Positions 51,601 through 60,306 of a DNA stretch of 64,000 nucleotides are shown one piece after another. The stretch comes from Sphaerisporangium siamense. Lineage in GTDB: Bacteria > Actinomycetota > Actinomycetes > Streptosporangiales > Streptosporangiaceae. The translations under genes and the position numbers were made by a program. Under the pieces are notes generated by a model that saw only the letters and a list, made by a program, of their open reading frames with translations, ran no database searches and was not told the DNA's origin. How positions within the stretch are numbered: position 1 is the stretch's first letter; each line of letters starts with the position of its first letter. The stretch is from NCBI RefSeq assembly GCF_014205275.1, contig NZ_JACHND010000001.1, positions 3,348,001 to 3,412,000 of the forward strand, written 5' to 3'.

Positions 51601-52293
51601 ATGACCACCACGTCCCGGACCGTCCGCTCCCGCCGATGGTGGCCGCTGTGGGGCCTGATGGCCTTATCCGCGATCGGCATCGCGGGCTACGCGGTACCCC
51701 GCTATCTCACCGGGGATCCGGCCGACGTCAGCCTGCCGCTCAATCCCGAGGTCCCGCTGCACTACCTGTCCCTGGTGATGCACGCCCTCCCGGGCGGCCT
51801 GGCCCTGGTCATCGGCCCGTTCCAGTTCCTCGCCCGGCTACGCGCCGGCCGTCCCGGGCTGCACAGGATCATGGGCCGGATCTACATGATCAGCGTCCTG
51901 GCCGCCTCGGTCGCGTCGATCTTCGCCGCCACGTTCACGCTCGACGGCTTTCCGGTGCAGGTCGCGTTCTACCTGCTCGTGGCGGCCTGGCTGTACTCGC
52001 TGGTCCAGGCGTACCGCAGCATCCGCCGCGGCGACGTGCGCCTGCACCGCATCTGGATGATCCGCAACTACGCCCTGACCTTCGCCGCGGTGACCCTGCG
52101 CGTCTACCTGATGGCCGGCCTGCTGTTGCGGCCGGTCACCGGGCTGACGTTCGACGACGTGTACACCGCCAGCGCGTGGGCCTCCTTCCTGATCAACGCG
52201 GTCGTGGCCGAGTACTTCATCGTCCAGCGCACGCTCGCGCCGGCGGGCCGCCTTAGGAGCGGCGAGCCCGCCCCGGCCACCACGACCGGATGA
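51601..52293 (+). CDS. DUF2306 membrane protein
   Basis: A 230-residue protein with six predicted membrane helices (SD AAAGGAG 8 bases before ATG 51601). The conserved histidines of this heme-oxidoreductase-like family are seen in VMHALPGGLALVIGPFQF, GRPGLHRIMGRIYM and RLHRIWMIRNYALT. DUF2306 proteins are uncharacterised, but the spaced His residues in helices suggest cofactor binding. It is probably induced when the adjacent TetR is released. Confidence 0.9.
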   Translation: MTTTSRTVRSRRWWPLWGLMALSAIGIAGYAVPRYLTGDPADVSLPLNPEVPLHYLSLVMHALPGGLALVIGPFQFLARLRAGRPGLHRIMGRIYMISVLAASVASIFAATFTLDGFPVQVAFYLLVAAWLYSLVQAYRSIRRGDVRLHRIWMIRNYALTFAAVTLRVYLMAGLLLRPVTGLTFDDVYTASAWASFLINAVVAEYFIVQRTLAPAGRLRSGEPAPATTTG

Positions 52294-52329
52294 GAGGGGC
52301 GACGAGCCGTGTGGGAGCTCGTCCGGCGG

Positions 52330-54594
52330 TCAGTCGTCCAGGGATCGAAGTCGCTTGGACTTCGGGGTCATCAAATTCTTCAGGGCGCGGTCGAAGGCGC
52401 TGCCGAAGGGGTTGTCCTGGACGAGGTAGGTCCAGGTGGCGGTGGGGCGTTTGAGGCCGTTGTCCAGGGCGTCGAAGCCGTCGGCGGTGATGGTGGCGCT
52501 CTCGAAGGTCTCGACCGAGCGGCGTTCGACCTCCTCCAGCAACTGCCGGTAGGCGGCGACGCCCTCGCGGTGGAACTCGTCGAGGGGCTGGAGGCGGTGG
52601 CCGAGGCCGCGCAGGTGGATGCCCTCGCGGACGTCGGACATGAAACCGAGGTGCTCGGTCCAGCCGCGGTCGAGGTGGTAGAGGACGATCTGCCGCGCGG
52701 CGTCGCGCAGGACCTGCTCGCCGGCCTGCTCGCGCAGCTCGTCCCAGCGTTCGGGGCGGGCGGCGGCGAGGGCGTCGGCGGCGGCCTCGCCGCGCAGGAC
52801 CTTGTCGCGCTGTTCCAGCACCTGGGCGCGCTGCCGTTCGAGCAGGCGGGTGTAGCGCCAGGTGTTGCGGTGGATCTCCAGGTGGGCGCCCTCGGCGACG
52901 CGCTGGGCGTGGCCGACGATGTACCCGGCGCGCTTGCTGCGCACGACGCCGGTCTCGTCGTCGGCGGACGGCAGGGACTCGTGCGGCGCGTAGTGGGTGA
53001 TCAGGTCGTCTTCGAGGCTCACGTAGAACACCGACCCGCCGGGGTCGCCCTGGCGTCCGGCGCGGCCGCGGAGCTGGTCGTCCAGGCGGCTGCTGGCGTG
53101 CCGGCCCGCGCCGATGACGTACAGGCCGCCGAGTTCGGCGACGCCCTCGCCGAGCCGGATGTCGGTGCCGCGCCCGGCCATCTGGGTGGACACGGTGATC
53201 GTGCCCTTCTGCCCGGCGTCGGCGATGATCGCGGCCTCTTCCGCGTCGTTCTTGGCGTTGAGGACGACGCACTCCAGGCCCTCGTGGTGCAGGTCCGCGG
53301 CGAGGCGCTCGGACTCGGAGACGTCGAGGGTGCCGATGAGGATGGGACGGCCGGTCTCGTGGACGCGGGCGATCTCTTCGACCAGGGCCATGCGCATGTC
53401 CACGACGGCGCCGAAGACGCGGTCGGGCTCGTCGACGCGGACGCAGGGACGGTTGGGCGGGATGACCGCGACCTTGAGGTTGTAGAACTCGCGGAGCTGG
53501 TCCTCCACCGCGACCGCCGTACCCGTCATGCCGCATATTTCGGGATACCGGCTGAGCAGTCCCTGAATGGTGATCGAGTCCAGCACCTCGCCGGTCTGGC
53601 TCGCCGGGAGCGCCTCCTTGGCCTCGACGGCCGCCTGCAGGCCGTCCGGCCACCGCTGCAGCGTGGCCACCCGCCCGCGCGACTGGTTGACGAGCTGGAT
53701 GCGCCCGTCGCGCACGAGGTAGTCGACGTCCCGGGTGAGCAGGGCATGGGCGTGCAGGGCCAGGTTGATCTGGGTCAGGGCCTCGGGCGTCTCGTACAGG
53801 TTGATGTCGCCCATGGCCTTCTCGACCGCGTCGGTGCCCTTGGCGGTGAGGTAGACGTTGAGCCCCTGGTCGTCCACCTCGTAGTGGTAGCCGCGGGACA
53901 GGCGCCGCACCAGCTCGGCGGCCTCGGGCGCGTCGAGGCCCGGGTCGGCGGCGCCGGCGAGGACGAGCGGGACGCGCGCCTCGTCCACCAGCACCGAGTC
54001 GGCCTCGTCGATCAGCGCGACCTGCGGCTCGGGGACGATGACGTCGTCGGGGGAGGTGGCGATGCGGTCGCGCAGCACGTCGAAGCCGATCTCGCTCACC
54101 GAGGCGTAGACGACGTCCTTGGCGTAGGCGTCGCGGCGCTCGCCGGGGGTCGAGGACTGGCTGATCCAGCCGGCGGACACTCCGAGCGCCTCGTACAGCG
54201 GCCCCATCCACTCGGCGTCGCGGCGGGCGAGGTAGTCGTTGACGGAGATGACGTGGACGCGCCGGCCGCGCAGGGCGTACCCGGCGGCGGCGATCGCGCC
54301 GGAGAGGGTCTTGCCCTCACCGGTGGCCATCTCGGCCACCTGCCCGTGCAGCAGGGCCAGGGCGCCGACGAGCTGCACGTCGAACGGGCGCATGTCGATC
54401 GTGCGGCGGGCGGCCTCGCGGGCTATCGCGCAGAACTCGGCGAGATCGTCCATGCGTGGCGCGGGGAGTTCGTCGACCTCCCTGAGCCGGTCCTCATGCG
54501 TGGCGGCCTGGGTGGCCACACGCTGAAAAGGGCTGATGTTCGCGCTCCCGGGACGATCCAGGAGGTTTCTTATCAACTGCGATATCGAGGCCAC
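52330..54594 (-). CDS. secA2: Accessory Sec translocase ATPase
   Basis: About 754 residues (from GTG 54594, with GGAGGG 4 bases upstream); GTG 54615 and GTG 54642 would add up to 16 residues. DEAD-type helicase motifs: EMATGEGKT (Walker A), ALIDEADSVLVDEARVPLVL, ATVSTQMAGRGTDIRLG-like TVSTQMAGRGTDI, and QLRGRAGRQGDPG. It has the shorter actinobacterial SecA2 organisation without the zinc-binding tail of SecA1 and closely follows mycobacterial SecA2 in its motifs (for example LYHLDRGWTEHL). It drives export of a subset of proteins through SecYEG. No SecY2 or Asp is present. It lies 48 bases after a DHA2 exporter gene. Confidence 0.93.
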   Translation of the reverse strand: MASISQLIRNLLDRPGSANISPFQRVATQAATHEDRLREVDELPAPRMDDLAEFCAIAREAARRTIDMRPFDVQLVGALALLHGQVAEMATGEGKTLSGAIAAAGYALRGRRVHVISVNDYLARRDAEWMGPLYEALGVSAGWISQSSTPGERRDAYAKDVVYASVSEIGFDVLRDRIATSPDDVIVPEPQVALIDEADSVLVDEARVPLVLAGAADPGLDAPEAAELVRRLSRGYHYEVDDQGLNVYLTAKGTDAVEKAMGDINLYETPEALTQINLALHAHALLTRDVDYLVRDGRIQLVNQSRGRVATLQRWPDGLQAAVEAKEALPASQTGEVLDSITIQGLLSRYPEICGMTGTAVAVEDQLREFYNLKVAVIPPNRPCVRVDEPDRVFGAVVDMRMALVEEIARVHETGRPILIGTLDVSESERLAADLHHEGLECVVLNAKNDAEEAAIIADAGQKGTITVSTQMAGRGTDIRLGEGVAELGGLYVIGAGRHASSRLDDQLRGRAGRQGDPGGSVFYVSLEDDLITHYAPHESLPSADDETGVVRSKRAGYIVGHAQRVAEGAHLEIHRNTWRYTRLLERQRAQVLEQRDKVLRGEAAADALAAARPERWDELREQAGEQVLRDAARQIVLYHLDRGWTEHLGFMSDVREGIHLRGLGHRLQPLDEFHREGVAAYRQLLEEVERRSVETFESATITADGFDALDNGLKRPTATWTYLVQDNPFGSAFDRALKNLMTPKSKRLRSLDD

Positions 54595-54642
54595 ATTCCC
54601 TCCAACGGCTTCCACTGTAGCGGCGTTCCCGCCGTAGATCAC

Positions 54643-56172
54643 TCAGGTGCTGTGCGCGGCGATGTCCTGACGCGCCGGGCCCTGGCGGGTGGAGAGCGGG
54701 ACCTCCTTGATGAAGAAGGCGAGGACGAGGCCGATCGCGACGATCGGCGCGACGTACAGGAAGATCGGCGGCAGCGCCTGGGCGTACGCGCGGGCGATCG
54801 CCGTGCGCACCGGCGGGGGCAGGTGCTGCACCATCTGGGGCGTGATCGCGTTGACGTCGCGCACCGGCAGTCGCGCGCCGCCGGCCGCGATGGCGTCCGA
54901 CAGGCGGTTGATGAACACCGCGCCCACCAGCGAGGTGCCGAGGGACGCCCCGGTCTGCCGGAAATAGTTGACCGCCGAGGTGGCGGCGCCCACGTCGCGG
55001 TGGACGACCGAGTTCTGCACGATCAGCACGAGCGTCTGCAGGACCATGCCGAGCCCGAACCCGGCGACGAACATGTAGACGCCGTTGAGCACCATCGAGG
55101 AGCCGGCCGTCATGCGCGACAGCAGCACCAGGCCCACCACCAGCAGCGCGAGGCCGAGGATGGGGAACAGGCGGTAGCGGCCCGTGGAGGAGATGATCCG
55201 GCCGGAGCCGATCGAGGTGATCGTCATCCCGGCCACCATGGGCAGCATCAGCAGGCCGGACTGCGTGGCGCTGGCGCCGTTCACCATCTGCAGGAACGTC
55301 GGCAGGTAGGCGATCATGGCGAACATGCCGATGCCGACGAACACCGACACGGCGGCCGGCAGCGTGAACAGGTTCTCGCGGAACAGCCGCAGCGGGATGA
55401 TCGGCTCCTCGGCCGCCCGCTCGGCCAGCACGAACATCGCCCCCAGCGCGACCGCGCCCACCGCGAGGCCGATGATCATGGGCGAGCCCCAGGCGTACTC
55501 CGTGCCGCCCCAGCTCGTCACGAGGACGACGCAGGTGGACGTGCCCGCGAGCAGCGCCGTCCCGAGGACGTCCAGCTTCGGCCGCACCTTGGGCTTGGGG
55601 AGCTTCAGCACGACCGCGGTGAGGGCCAGCGCCACCAGGCCGACCGGCAGGTTGACGTAGAAGCACCAGCGCCAGCTCGCGTGGTCGGTGAAGAAGCCGC
55701 CGATCAGCGGGCCGATCACCGACGACAGGCCCCAGACGGCGCCGATGATGCCCATGTACCTGCCGCGGTCGCGGGGCGGGACGAGGTCGGCCACGATCGC
55801 CTGGACGCCGATCATGAGGCCGCCCCCGCCCAGCCCTTGCAGGGCGCGGAAGATGATCAACTGGGGCATGTTCCGGGAGAGGCCGCACAGCGCCGAGGCG
55901 ACCAGGAAGATCACGATGGCGGCCTGGAAGACGATCTTCCTGCCGAACAGGTCGCCGAGCTTCCCGTAGATCGGCAGGCCGATGGTCGAGGCCAGGATGT
56001 ACGCCGTCACGATCCAGCCGATGTGCCGCAGGCCGTTCAGGTCGCCCACGATCGTCGGCAGCGCCGTCGAGACGATCGTCTGGTCCAGGGCGGCGAGCAG
56101 CAGGGCGACCATGAGGCCCACGAACACGAGGTTCGCCTGCCTGGGGCTGAGCCGTGACCCTTCGACGTTCAT
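54643..56172 (-). CDS. DHA2-family (14-helix) multidrug MFS exporter
   Basis: A 509-residue EmrB/QacA-type transporter. The helix-1 motif C LDQTIVSTALPTIVGDL and loop motif GKLGDLFGRKIVFQ are present, as is motif C-like GLSSVIGPLIGGFF, and 14 membrane helices can be counted. Drug:H+ antiporters of this class export antibiotics and dyes. It lies directly before the SecA2 gene, in the same orientation, and may be co-transcribed, with no evident functional link. No regulator is adjacent. Confidence 0.93.
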   Translation of the reverse strand: MNVEGSRLSPRQANLVFVGLMVALLLAALDQTIVSTALPTIVGDLNGLRHIGWIVTAYILASTIGLPIYGKLGDLFGRKIVFQAAIVIFLVASALCGLSRNMPQLIIFRALQGLGGGGLMIGVQAIVADLVPPRDRGRYMGIIGAVWGLSSVIGPLIGGFFTDHASWRWCFYVNLPVGLVALALTAVVLKLPKPKVRPKLDVLGTALLAGTSTCVVLVTSWGGTEYAWGSPMIIGLAVGAVALGAMFVLAERAAEEPIIPLRLFRENLFTLPAAVSVFVGIGMFAMIAYLPTFLQMVNGASATQSGLLMLPMVAGMTITSIGSGRIISSTGRYRLFPILGLALLVVGLVLLSRMTAGSSMVLNGVYMFVAGFGLGMVLQTLVLIVQNSVVHRDVGAATSAVNYFRQTGASLGTSLVGAVFINRLSDAIAAGGARLPVRDVNAITPQMVQHLPPPVRTAIARAYAQALPPIFLYVAPIVAIGLVLAFFIKEVPLSTRQGPARQDIAAHST

Positions 56173-56348
56173 CCACGCCGCCTTTCGTCCAGGCTGGATG
56201 GCCTTCCCAGCGTATGCAGCTTAGAGACCCTCAGGTGTGGTTCACCCCCGGTTGCGCGGGAGAGCCCTCCGGGTCGCTTTCCTCTCGTGGGGGCTGCCCG
56301 GGAGGCCCCGCCGCAACCCGGGCGGCGACCGCGCCCGCGCGCGGGCAC

Positions 56349-57230
56349 TCACCCTGCCCGCCGTGACTCGCCGAGCGCCAGGAACGCCACCGAGCCGAGC
56401 AGCACCGCCGCGCCCCCCGCCACCGCAGGGGTCAGTCGCTCGCCGAGGAGCAGGACGCCGATCGCCGTCGCCGCCGCCGGCTCCAGCAGCGCCACCACCG
56501 ACGCCGTGGTGGCCCGGACGGCCGACAGGCCGGTGAAGAACAGGCCGTAGGCGACGGCCGTGGGCATCACCCCCAGGTACGCGAGCAGCGCCAGCGTCGT
56601 GGCCTGGCCCCCGCCGGGCAGCAGGCCCTCGGCCGCGGCGATCGGGGACAGCAGCAGGCCCCCGGCGGCGAACCCCCACATCGCCGTACCCCAGGAATCG
56701 CTCCCCGCCGCCCCGACGGCGCGGGGGAGCAGCGTGACGGCGGCGTAGGCGACCGCCGACAGCATCGACAGCGCCAGCCCGGCGGGCGACACCGCCGCCA
56801 GGTCGCCCGCCATCAACAGCAGCCCCGCCGGCGCGAGGACCATGCCGCCCGCCGCGGCCCGGCCGGGCCGCTCGCCCAGCCACAGCCGCGCCCCGAGCGC
56901 CACCAGCGCCGGGCTCGCGCCGAGCGTGATCACCGTGGCCATGGCGACCCCGATCTCGGCCACGGCCCCGAAGTAGGCGGCCTGCGAGACGGCCAGCCCG
57001 CACCCGGCCAGCCCCACCGTGCTCCAGCGGGGCCGCGCCGCGGCGACCCGCAGTGCCCGCGCCGCGGCGAACATCACCGCGGCCCCGAACACGAACCGCC
57101 AGAACGACACCGCGACCGGCCCGAGGCCGCTGACCTGATAGAGGACGGCCGCCGCCGGCCCGCCCGTGCCCCAGATGACGGCGGCGACGGTGACGTACAG
57201 CAGACCCCGCGGTACGGAGACATGCGTCAT
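56349..57230 (-). CDS. EamA/DMT-family exporter
   Basis: A 293-residue transporter with ten membrane helices in two EamA repeats (first AAVIWGTGGPAAAVLY; second LSMLSAVAYAAVTLLP). Start ATG 57230 has SD GGAGAG. EamA proteins export amino acids, nucleobases, drugs or metabolites. Its 200-base leader contains a short peptide reading frame ending inside a perfect hairpin and a possible anti-SD, so expression may depend on ribosome behaviour. Confidence 0.92.
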   Translation of the reverse strand: MTHVSVPRGLLYVTVAAVIWGTGGPAAAVLYQVSGLGPVAVSFWRFVFGAAVMFAAARALRVAAARPRWSTVGLAGCGLAVSQAAYFGAVAEIGVAMATVITLGASPALVALGARLWLGERPGRAAAGGMVLAPAGLLLMAGDLAAVSPAGLALSMLSAVAYAAVTLLPRAVGAAGSDSWGTAMWGFAAGGLLLSPIAAAEGLLPGGGQATTLALLAYLGVMPTAVAYGLFFTGLSAVRATTASVVALLEPAAATAIGVLLLGERLTPAVAGGAAVLLGSVAFLALGESRRAG

Positions 57231-57323
57231 GAAGGTCTCTCCAAGGAAGTGGTTGGAAATGTCCCGCGAAAGCAGGCAGCAACCACCCACCGAGCCGCGC
57301 AGAGCCCGGTTGTCCGGAGAGGA

Positions 57324-57343
57324 ACCGCCCGCTAGCGGGCGGT
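57324..57343 (-). promoter_or_regulatory. Perfect hairpin in the EamA leader
   Basis: ACCGCCCGCT/AGCGGGCGGT is a perfect 20-bp palindrome, 94 bases upstream of the exporter start; the stop codon of the leader peptide (TAG, 57334-57332) is in its apex. CTCTCC (just 3') is complementary to the exporter SD GGAGAG. Confidence 0.7.
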
Positions 57344-57373
57344 CGGGGGAGAGACGATCAGAGTCGGACGCAT
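57332..57373 (-). CDS. Predicted 13-residue leader peptide of EamA exporter
   Basis: ATG 57373 to TAG 57332 encodes MRPTLIVSPPTAR, with consecutive Leu-Ile-Val codons. There is no good SD, so the transcript may begin near the ATG. It is not listed by length-based ORF calling but its end inside a perfect hairpin and its position suggest attenuation: a stalled or terminating ribosome would block the hairpin and free or mask the CTCTCC anti-SD. Pure inference from position; only the reading frame and structure are seen. Confidence 0.45.
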   Translation of the reverse strand: MRPTLIVSPPTAR

Positions 57374-57481
57374 GGCGGCAGGGTAACCACCCGCCCGCCC
57401 CCGGGCCATCGGTTATCGCGCCGGAAGAACTCGTTCCTTACCTGACGGCGGCTGACAGGTATGGGGGGCAGGATGGGCGCC

Positions 57482-57841
57482 ATGACAACGAAAGCACAGT
57501 TCGTCGCGGTGACGCTCGACTGCGCCGAGCCCAAGAGGCTGGCGGACTTCTACGCGAAGATCACCGGATATGAGAGCCAGTACGCGGACGAGAACTACGC
57601 GTACATCGGGGACGGGACGCACGCGATCGGGTTCCAGCGGGTCGATGAGCGGGTGCCCGCCTCGTGGCCGGGGCCGGCGAAGCAGTTCCACCTGGACTTC
57701 CGGGTGCCGGACGTCGACAAGGCCGTGCGCGAGTACGTGGAGCTCGGGGCCGTCAAGCCCGAGTTCCAGCCGGGGGACGGCTGGGTCGTCCTCGCCGACC
57801 CCGAGGGACACCTGTTCTGCGTCTGCCCCGAACGCTCCTGA
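57482..57841 (+). CDS. VOC-fold (glyoxalase-like) protein
   Basis: A 119-residue single-domain protein (ATG 57482). The VOC beta-alpha pattern is clear: FVAVTLDCAEPKRLADFYAKITGYE and HLDFRVPDVDKAVREYVELGA followed by VVLADPEGHLFCVCP, the usual end. Metal ligands are not fully conserved (His in KQFHLDFRV and Glu in DPEGHLF are candidates). Such proteins act as bleomycin-resistance, dioxygenase or isomerase-type proteins; the substrate is unknown. Confidence 0.9.
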   Translation: MTTKAQFVAVTLDCAEPKRLADFYAKITGYESQYADENYAYIGDGTHAIGFQRVDERVPASWPGPAKQFHLDFRVPDVDKAVREYVELGAVKPEFQPGDGWVVLADPEGHLFCVCPERS

Positions 57842-57855
57842 TCTCCTGGTGCCAC

Positions 57856-58010
57856 CCGCGCACGGGCGGACGTGTGCACCGTGAGGTGGGCGTCGGCGGC
57901 GGCGCTGCCGGTCGCACCGCGTACGGGTGGACGCGTGGACCGTGGGGTGGAAGTCGGCGGCACTGCCGGTCGCACCGCGTACGGGCGGATATGCGTGGAG
58001 CTCCGCCGGG
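57856..58010. repeat. Approximately 60-bp tandem repeat, 2.5 copies
   Basis: Copies begin at 57856, 57917 and 57975 (61 and 58 bp apart; each starts CCGCG-AC-GGG and contains GTCGGCGG and CTGCCGGTCGCAC). This lies between the VOC gene and the DMT exporter gene in a 400-bp gap in which no other gene is supported. Confidence 0.7.
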
Positions 58011-58240
58011 ACACGGGGCCCGGGCGGAGGCGCCGTCCACGTCGTCGCCGAGCGTGCCCGTGCGGGGGCTGGGGGTCGCGTCGCGCGCCGCCTCACCGAT
58101 CCGGTGGGGTTCCATGACCGTCATCGCGATTGGGGAACGAGGTACCCGGTTTGTCCCTAAGCTGACGGGGTGCTCCCTGTGATGCCCTCCAAGACCCCCA
58201 GCCCCGTCCGTTCGGAACCCGTCGCGGGCGGTCGCCCGTG

Positions 58241-59122
58241 ATGTGGCTGGGCGTGTCGATCGCGCTGGTCGGCGCGCTCGGGTACGCCGGAGGCGCGGCG
58301 ATCCAGCAGTACGAGGCGGTCCGGGGTGGCGCCACGTTCAAGCTGGTCAGGCGGCCGCGGTGGTGGATCGGCGGGGCCATCGGCTTCGCCGGCGCCTCCC
58401 TGCACGCGCTGGCCCTCAGCTTCGCCCCGCTGGTGCTGGTGCAGCCGGTCAGCGTGACGACGCTGGTCTTCGCCGTCCCGCTCGCCGCGGTGCTGCACGG
58501 CAGGCGTCCGCACCGGGCGGAGATCCTCGGCTCGATCGCCGTGTCCGCCGGGCTCCTCGGCATCATGCTGCTCGTCCCGCAGAGCCATACCCGCCCCGAG
58601 CTGTCCACGCGGGGCGCGCTGTGGTTCCTGGCGTGCATCGGCGTCGTCGTGGCCCTGTGCGAGCTGTTCGCGCGGCGTCGGGCGCGGGGCACCACCGCCA
58701 AGGCGCTGGTCACCGCGATCGGCGCCGGGGCCGTGACGGCGGCGGTGTCCACGTTCGTCCGGGTCGTCGGCGGCGGCCTCGACGGTGACCTCTCCCGTCT
58801 GTTCCACTGGTTCACGCTGGTGATCCCGGTGCTGCTGGTCGTCGCCGTCATCCTGCTGCAGAAGTCGTACGCGGTCGGGCACTTCAGCGTCGCGTACGCG
58901 GGCGTGCAGGTCATCGACCCGGTCACGTCCGTGCTGGCGGGCGTGATCCTGCTCGGCGAGCCGGTGCCGACCGACCCGGCGAGCATCATCCCCGCCCTGA
59001 TCTCCGCCGCGGTGCTGATCGGCGGCACGATCACGCTCGGGCGTCTCAGCCCCGACCCGTCCACCCTCCCGTGTCACGTGGAGGCGCCCGTGCCCGTCAC
59101 GACGCGGGCGGCCGCCAGGTGA
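58241..59122 (+). CDS. DMT-superfamily (EamA-like) transporter
   Basis: A 293-residue protein from ATG 58241 (overlapping GTG 58238). Nine to ten membrane helices in an EamA-like layout (WLGVSIALVGALGYAGGAAI; ... FSVAYAGVQVIDPVTSVLAGVILLGEPV). The second repeat ends in the standard DPxxSVxxGxxxLGE motif. Substrate unknown. Its 3' end overlaps the 3' end of the convergent monooxygenase gene by 26 bp. A long GC-rich gap with tandem repeats precedes it. Confidence 0.88.
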   Translation: MWLGVSIALVGALGYAGGAAIQQYEAVRGGATFKLVRRPRWWIGGAIGFAGASLHALALSFAPLVLVQPVSVTTLVFAVPLAAVLHGRRPHRAEILGSIAVSAGLLGIMLLVPQSHTRPELSTRGALWFLACIGVVVALCELFARRRARGTTAKALVTAIGAGAVTAAVSTFVRVVGGGLDGDLSRLFHWFTLVIPVLLVVAVILLQKSYAVGHFSVAYAGVQVIDPVTSVLAGVILLGEPVPTDPASIIPALISAAVLIGGTITLGRLSPDPSTLPCHVEAPVPVTTRAAAR

Positions 59123-60236
59123 ACACGTCCTCGAACTGACGCAGGCTCGCGTCCCCGGCGAGGCGGCCGGCCAGCGCCATCGCGGCGTCGCGGGCGCGGA
59201 CGGCGAGCGGGTTCGACCACTTGGTGAGACGGCAGAGCGTCCAGGACCTGCGCATGACGCCCGCCGCGCGGGCCAGCCGGGCGGCGGTGTAGGGCGCGAG
59301 GTCCACGGGCGCCGCGCCGACGGCGACGTGGGCGAGCACCACGGCGTCCTCGATCGCCTGGCAGGCGCCCTGGCCCATGTTGGGGGTCATGGCGTGCGCC
59401 GCGTCGCCGAGCAGCGCCACCCGTCCGGCGTGGAAGGCCGGGGGAGGAGAGGGCAGGGCGAAGACGTCGTGTTCGAGGATCTCGTCCTCCCGCGCCGCGG
59501 CCAGCAGCCGGGGGATCGGGTCGTGCCAGCCGGAGAACAGGGCGGTCAGCCGCCGCTTCCGGCCCGGCACGCCGGCCGCCCGGCCCGCCGGGGCGGTGGC
59601 GTAGCAGTACACCAGGCCGTCGGCCAGCGGCATGACGCCGAAGACCTGGCCGCGCCCCCACGTCTCGCTGCTCCGCAGGTCCCCCTCGGGCCTCGGCACG
59701 ACGACGCGCCAGCTCGTCACGCCCGAATGGACCGGGGCCGGGTGTGAGGGGAACAGGGCGCGGCGGACCGCCGAGTTGATGCCGTCGGCGGCCACGATCA
59801 GGTCGGCGTCCAGCTCCCCGTCGCCGGTGACGACCCGGCCGGTGCGCGGGTCCGCGGCCTGGACGGCCGTGCCGAGGCGCAGGGCGCCCGCGGGGAGCCT
59901 GCTCGCCAGCAGGTCCACGAGCGTGGCGCGCAGCAGCAGCACCGTGGGGTCGCCGAAGCGGGCCGTCACGGCCTCGGCGCTCGTGCGGAGCAGCCACCGG
60001 CCGTCCGCGGCGCGCACCCCGGCCTGGCCCTGCATGGCGGCGAGCTCGCGCACCTCGTCGCCCGCGCCGATCGTGTCCAGCGCCTTGAGGGCGTTCGGCG
60101 CGACGGCGAGGCCGGACCCGACGGGTTCCAGCGAGGCCGCCCGCTCACAGACCGTGACGTCCCATCCCTTGAGGGACAGGGCCACGGCGGCGGTGAGCCC
60201 GCCGATCCCTCCGCCGATGACGACCGCGTGGGACAT
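59097..60236 (-). CDS. FAD-dependent monooxygenase (PHBH type)
   Basis: A 379-residue flavoprotein monooxygenase from ATG 60236. The dinucleotide motif GGGIGGLTAAVALSLKGWDV is at residues 8-27, the middle DADLIVAADGINSAVR carries the DG motif, and GRVALLGDAAHAMTPNMGQG is the second FAD/GD motif. It hydroxylates an aromatic or polyketide-type substrate at the expense of NAD(P)H. Divergent from a TetR gene with three operator copies between them; likely induced by its substrate. Confidence 0.94.
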   Translation of the reverse strand: MSHAVVIGGGIGGLTAAVALSLKGWDVTVCERAASLEPVGSGLAVAPNALKALDTIGAGDEVRELAAMQGQAGVRAADGRWLLRTSAEAVTARFGDPTVLLLRATLVDLLASRLPAGALRLGTAVQAADPRTGRVVTGDGELDADLIVAADGINSAVRRALFPSHPAPVHSGVTSWRVVVPRPEGDLRSSETWGRGQVFGVMPLADGLVYCYATAPAGRAAGVPGRKRRLTALFSGWHDPIPRLLAAAREDEILEHDVFALPSPPPAFHAGRVALLGDAAHAMTPNMGQGACQAIEDAVVLAHVAVGAAPVDLAPYTAARLARAAGVMRRSWTLCRLTKWSNPLAVRARDAAMALAGRLAGDASLRQFEDVFTWRPPAS

Positions 60237-60249
60237 CGCCGCCTCCTTG

Positions 60250-60298
60250 ACTACATCTGTAGTAACTACGGATGTAGTGATGCTACTACAGCTGTAGT
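60250..60298. promoter_or_regulatory. Three TetR operator copies
   Basis: Three 14-bp dyads of consensus ACTACA-N2-TGTAGT: 60250-60263 (perfect), 60265-60278 (one arm mismatch) and 60285-60298 (perfect). They fill the 70-bp gap between divergent TetR and monooxygenase genes. Confidence 0.9.
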
Positions 60299-60306
60299 CT
60301 GGGGCC

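Noticed and set aside
52309-56157. Forward open frame of about 1,280 codons
   Set aside because: Antisense shadow of the SecA2 and DHA2 exporter genes, with Arg/Asp/His-rich composition and no fold-like pattern.
58182-58241. 19-codon upstream frame overlapping the DMT start (TGATG)
   Set aside because: No SD, no stalling-like composition and no associated hairpin; chance in GC-rich DNA is likely.
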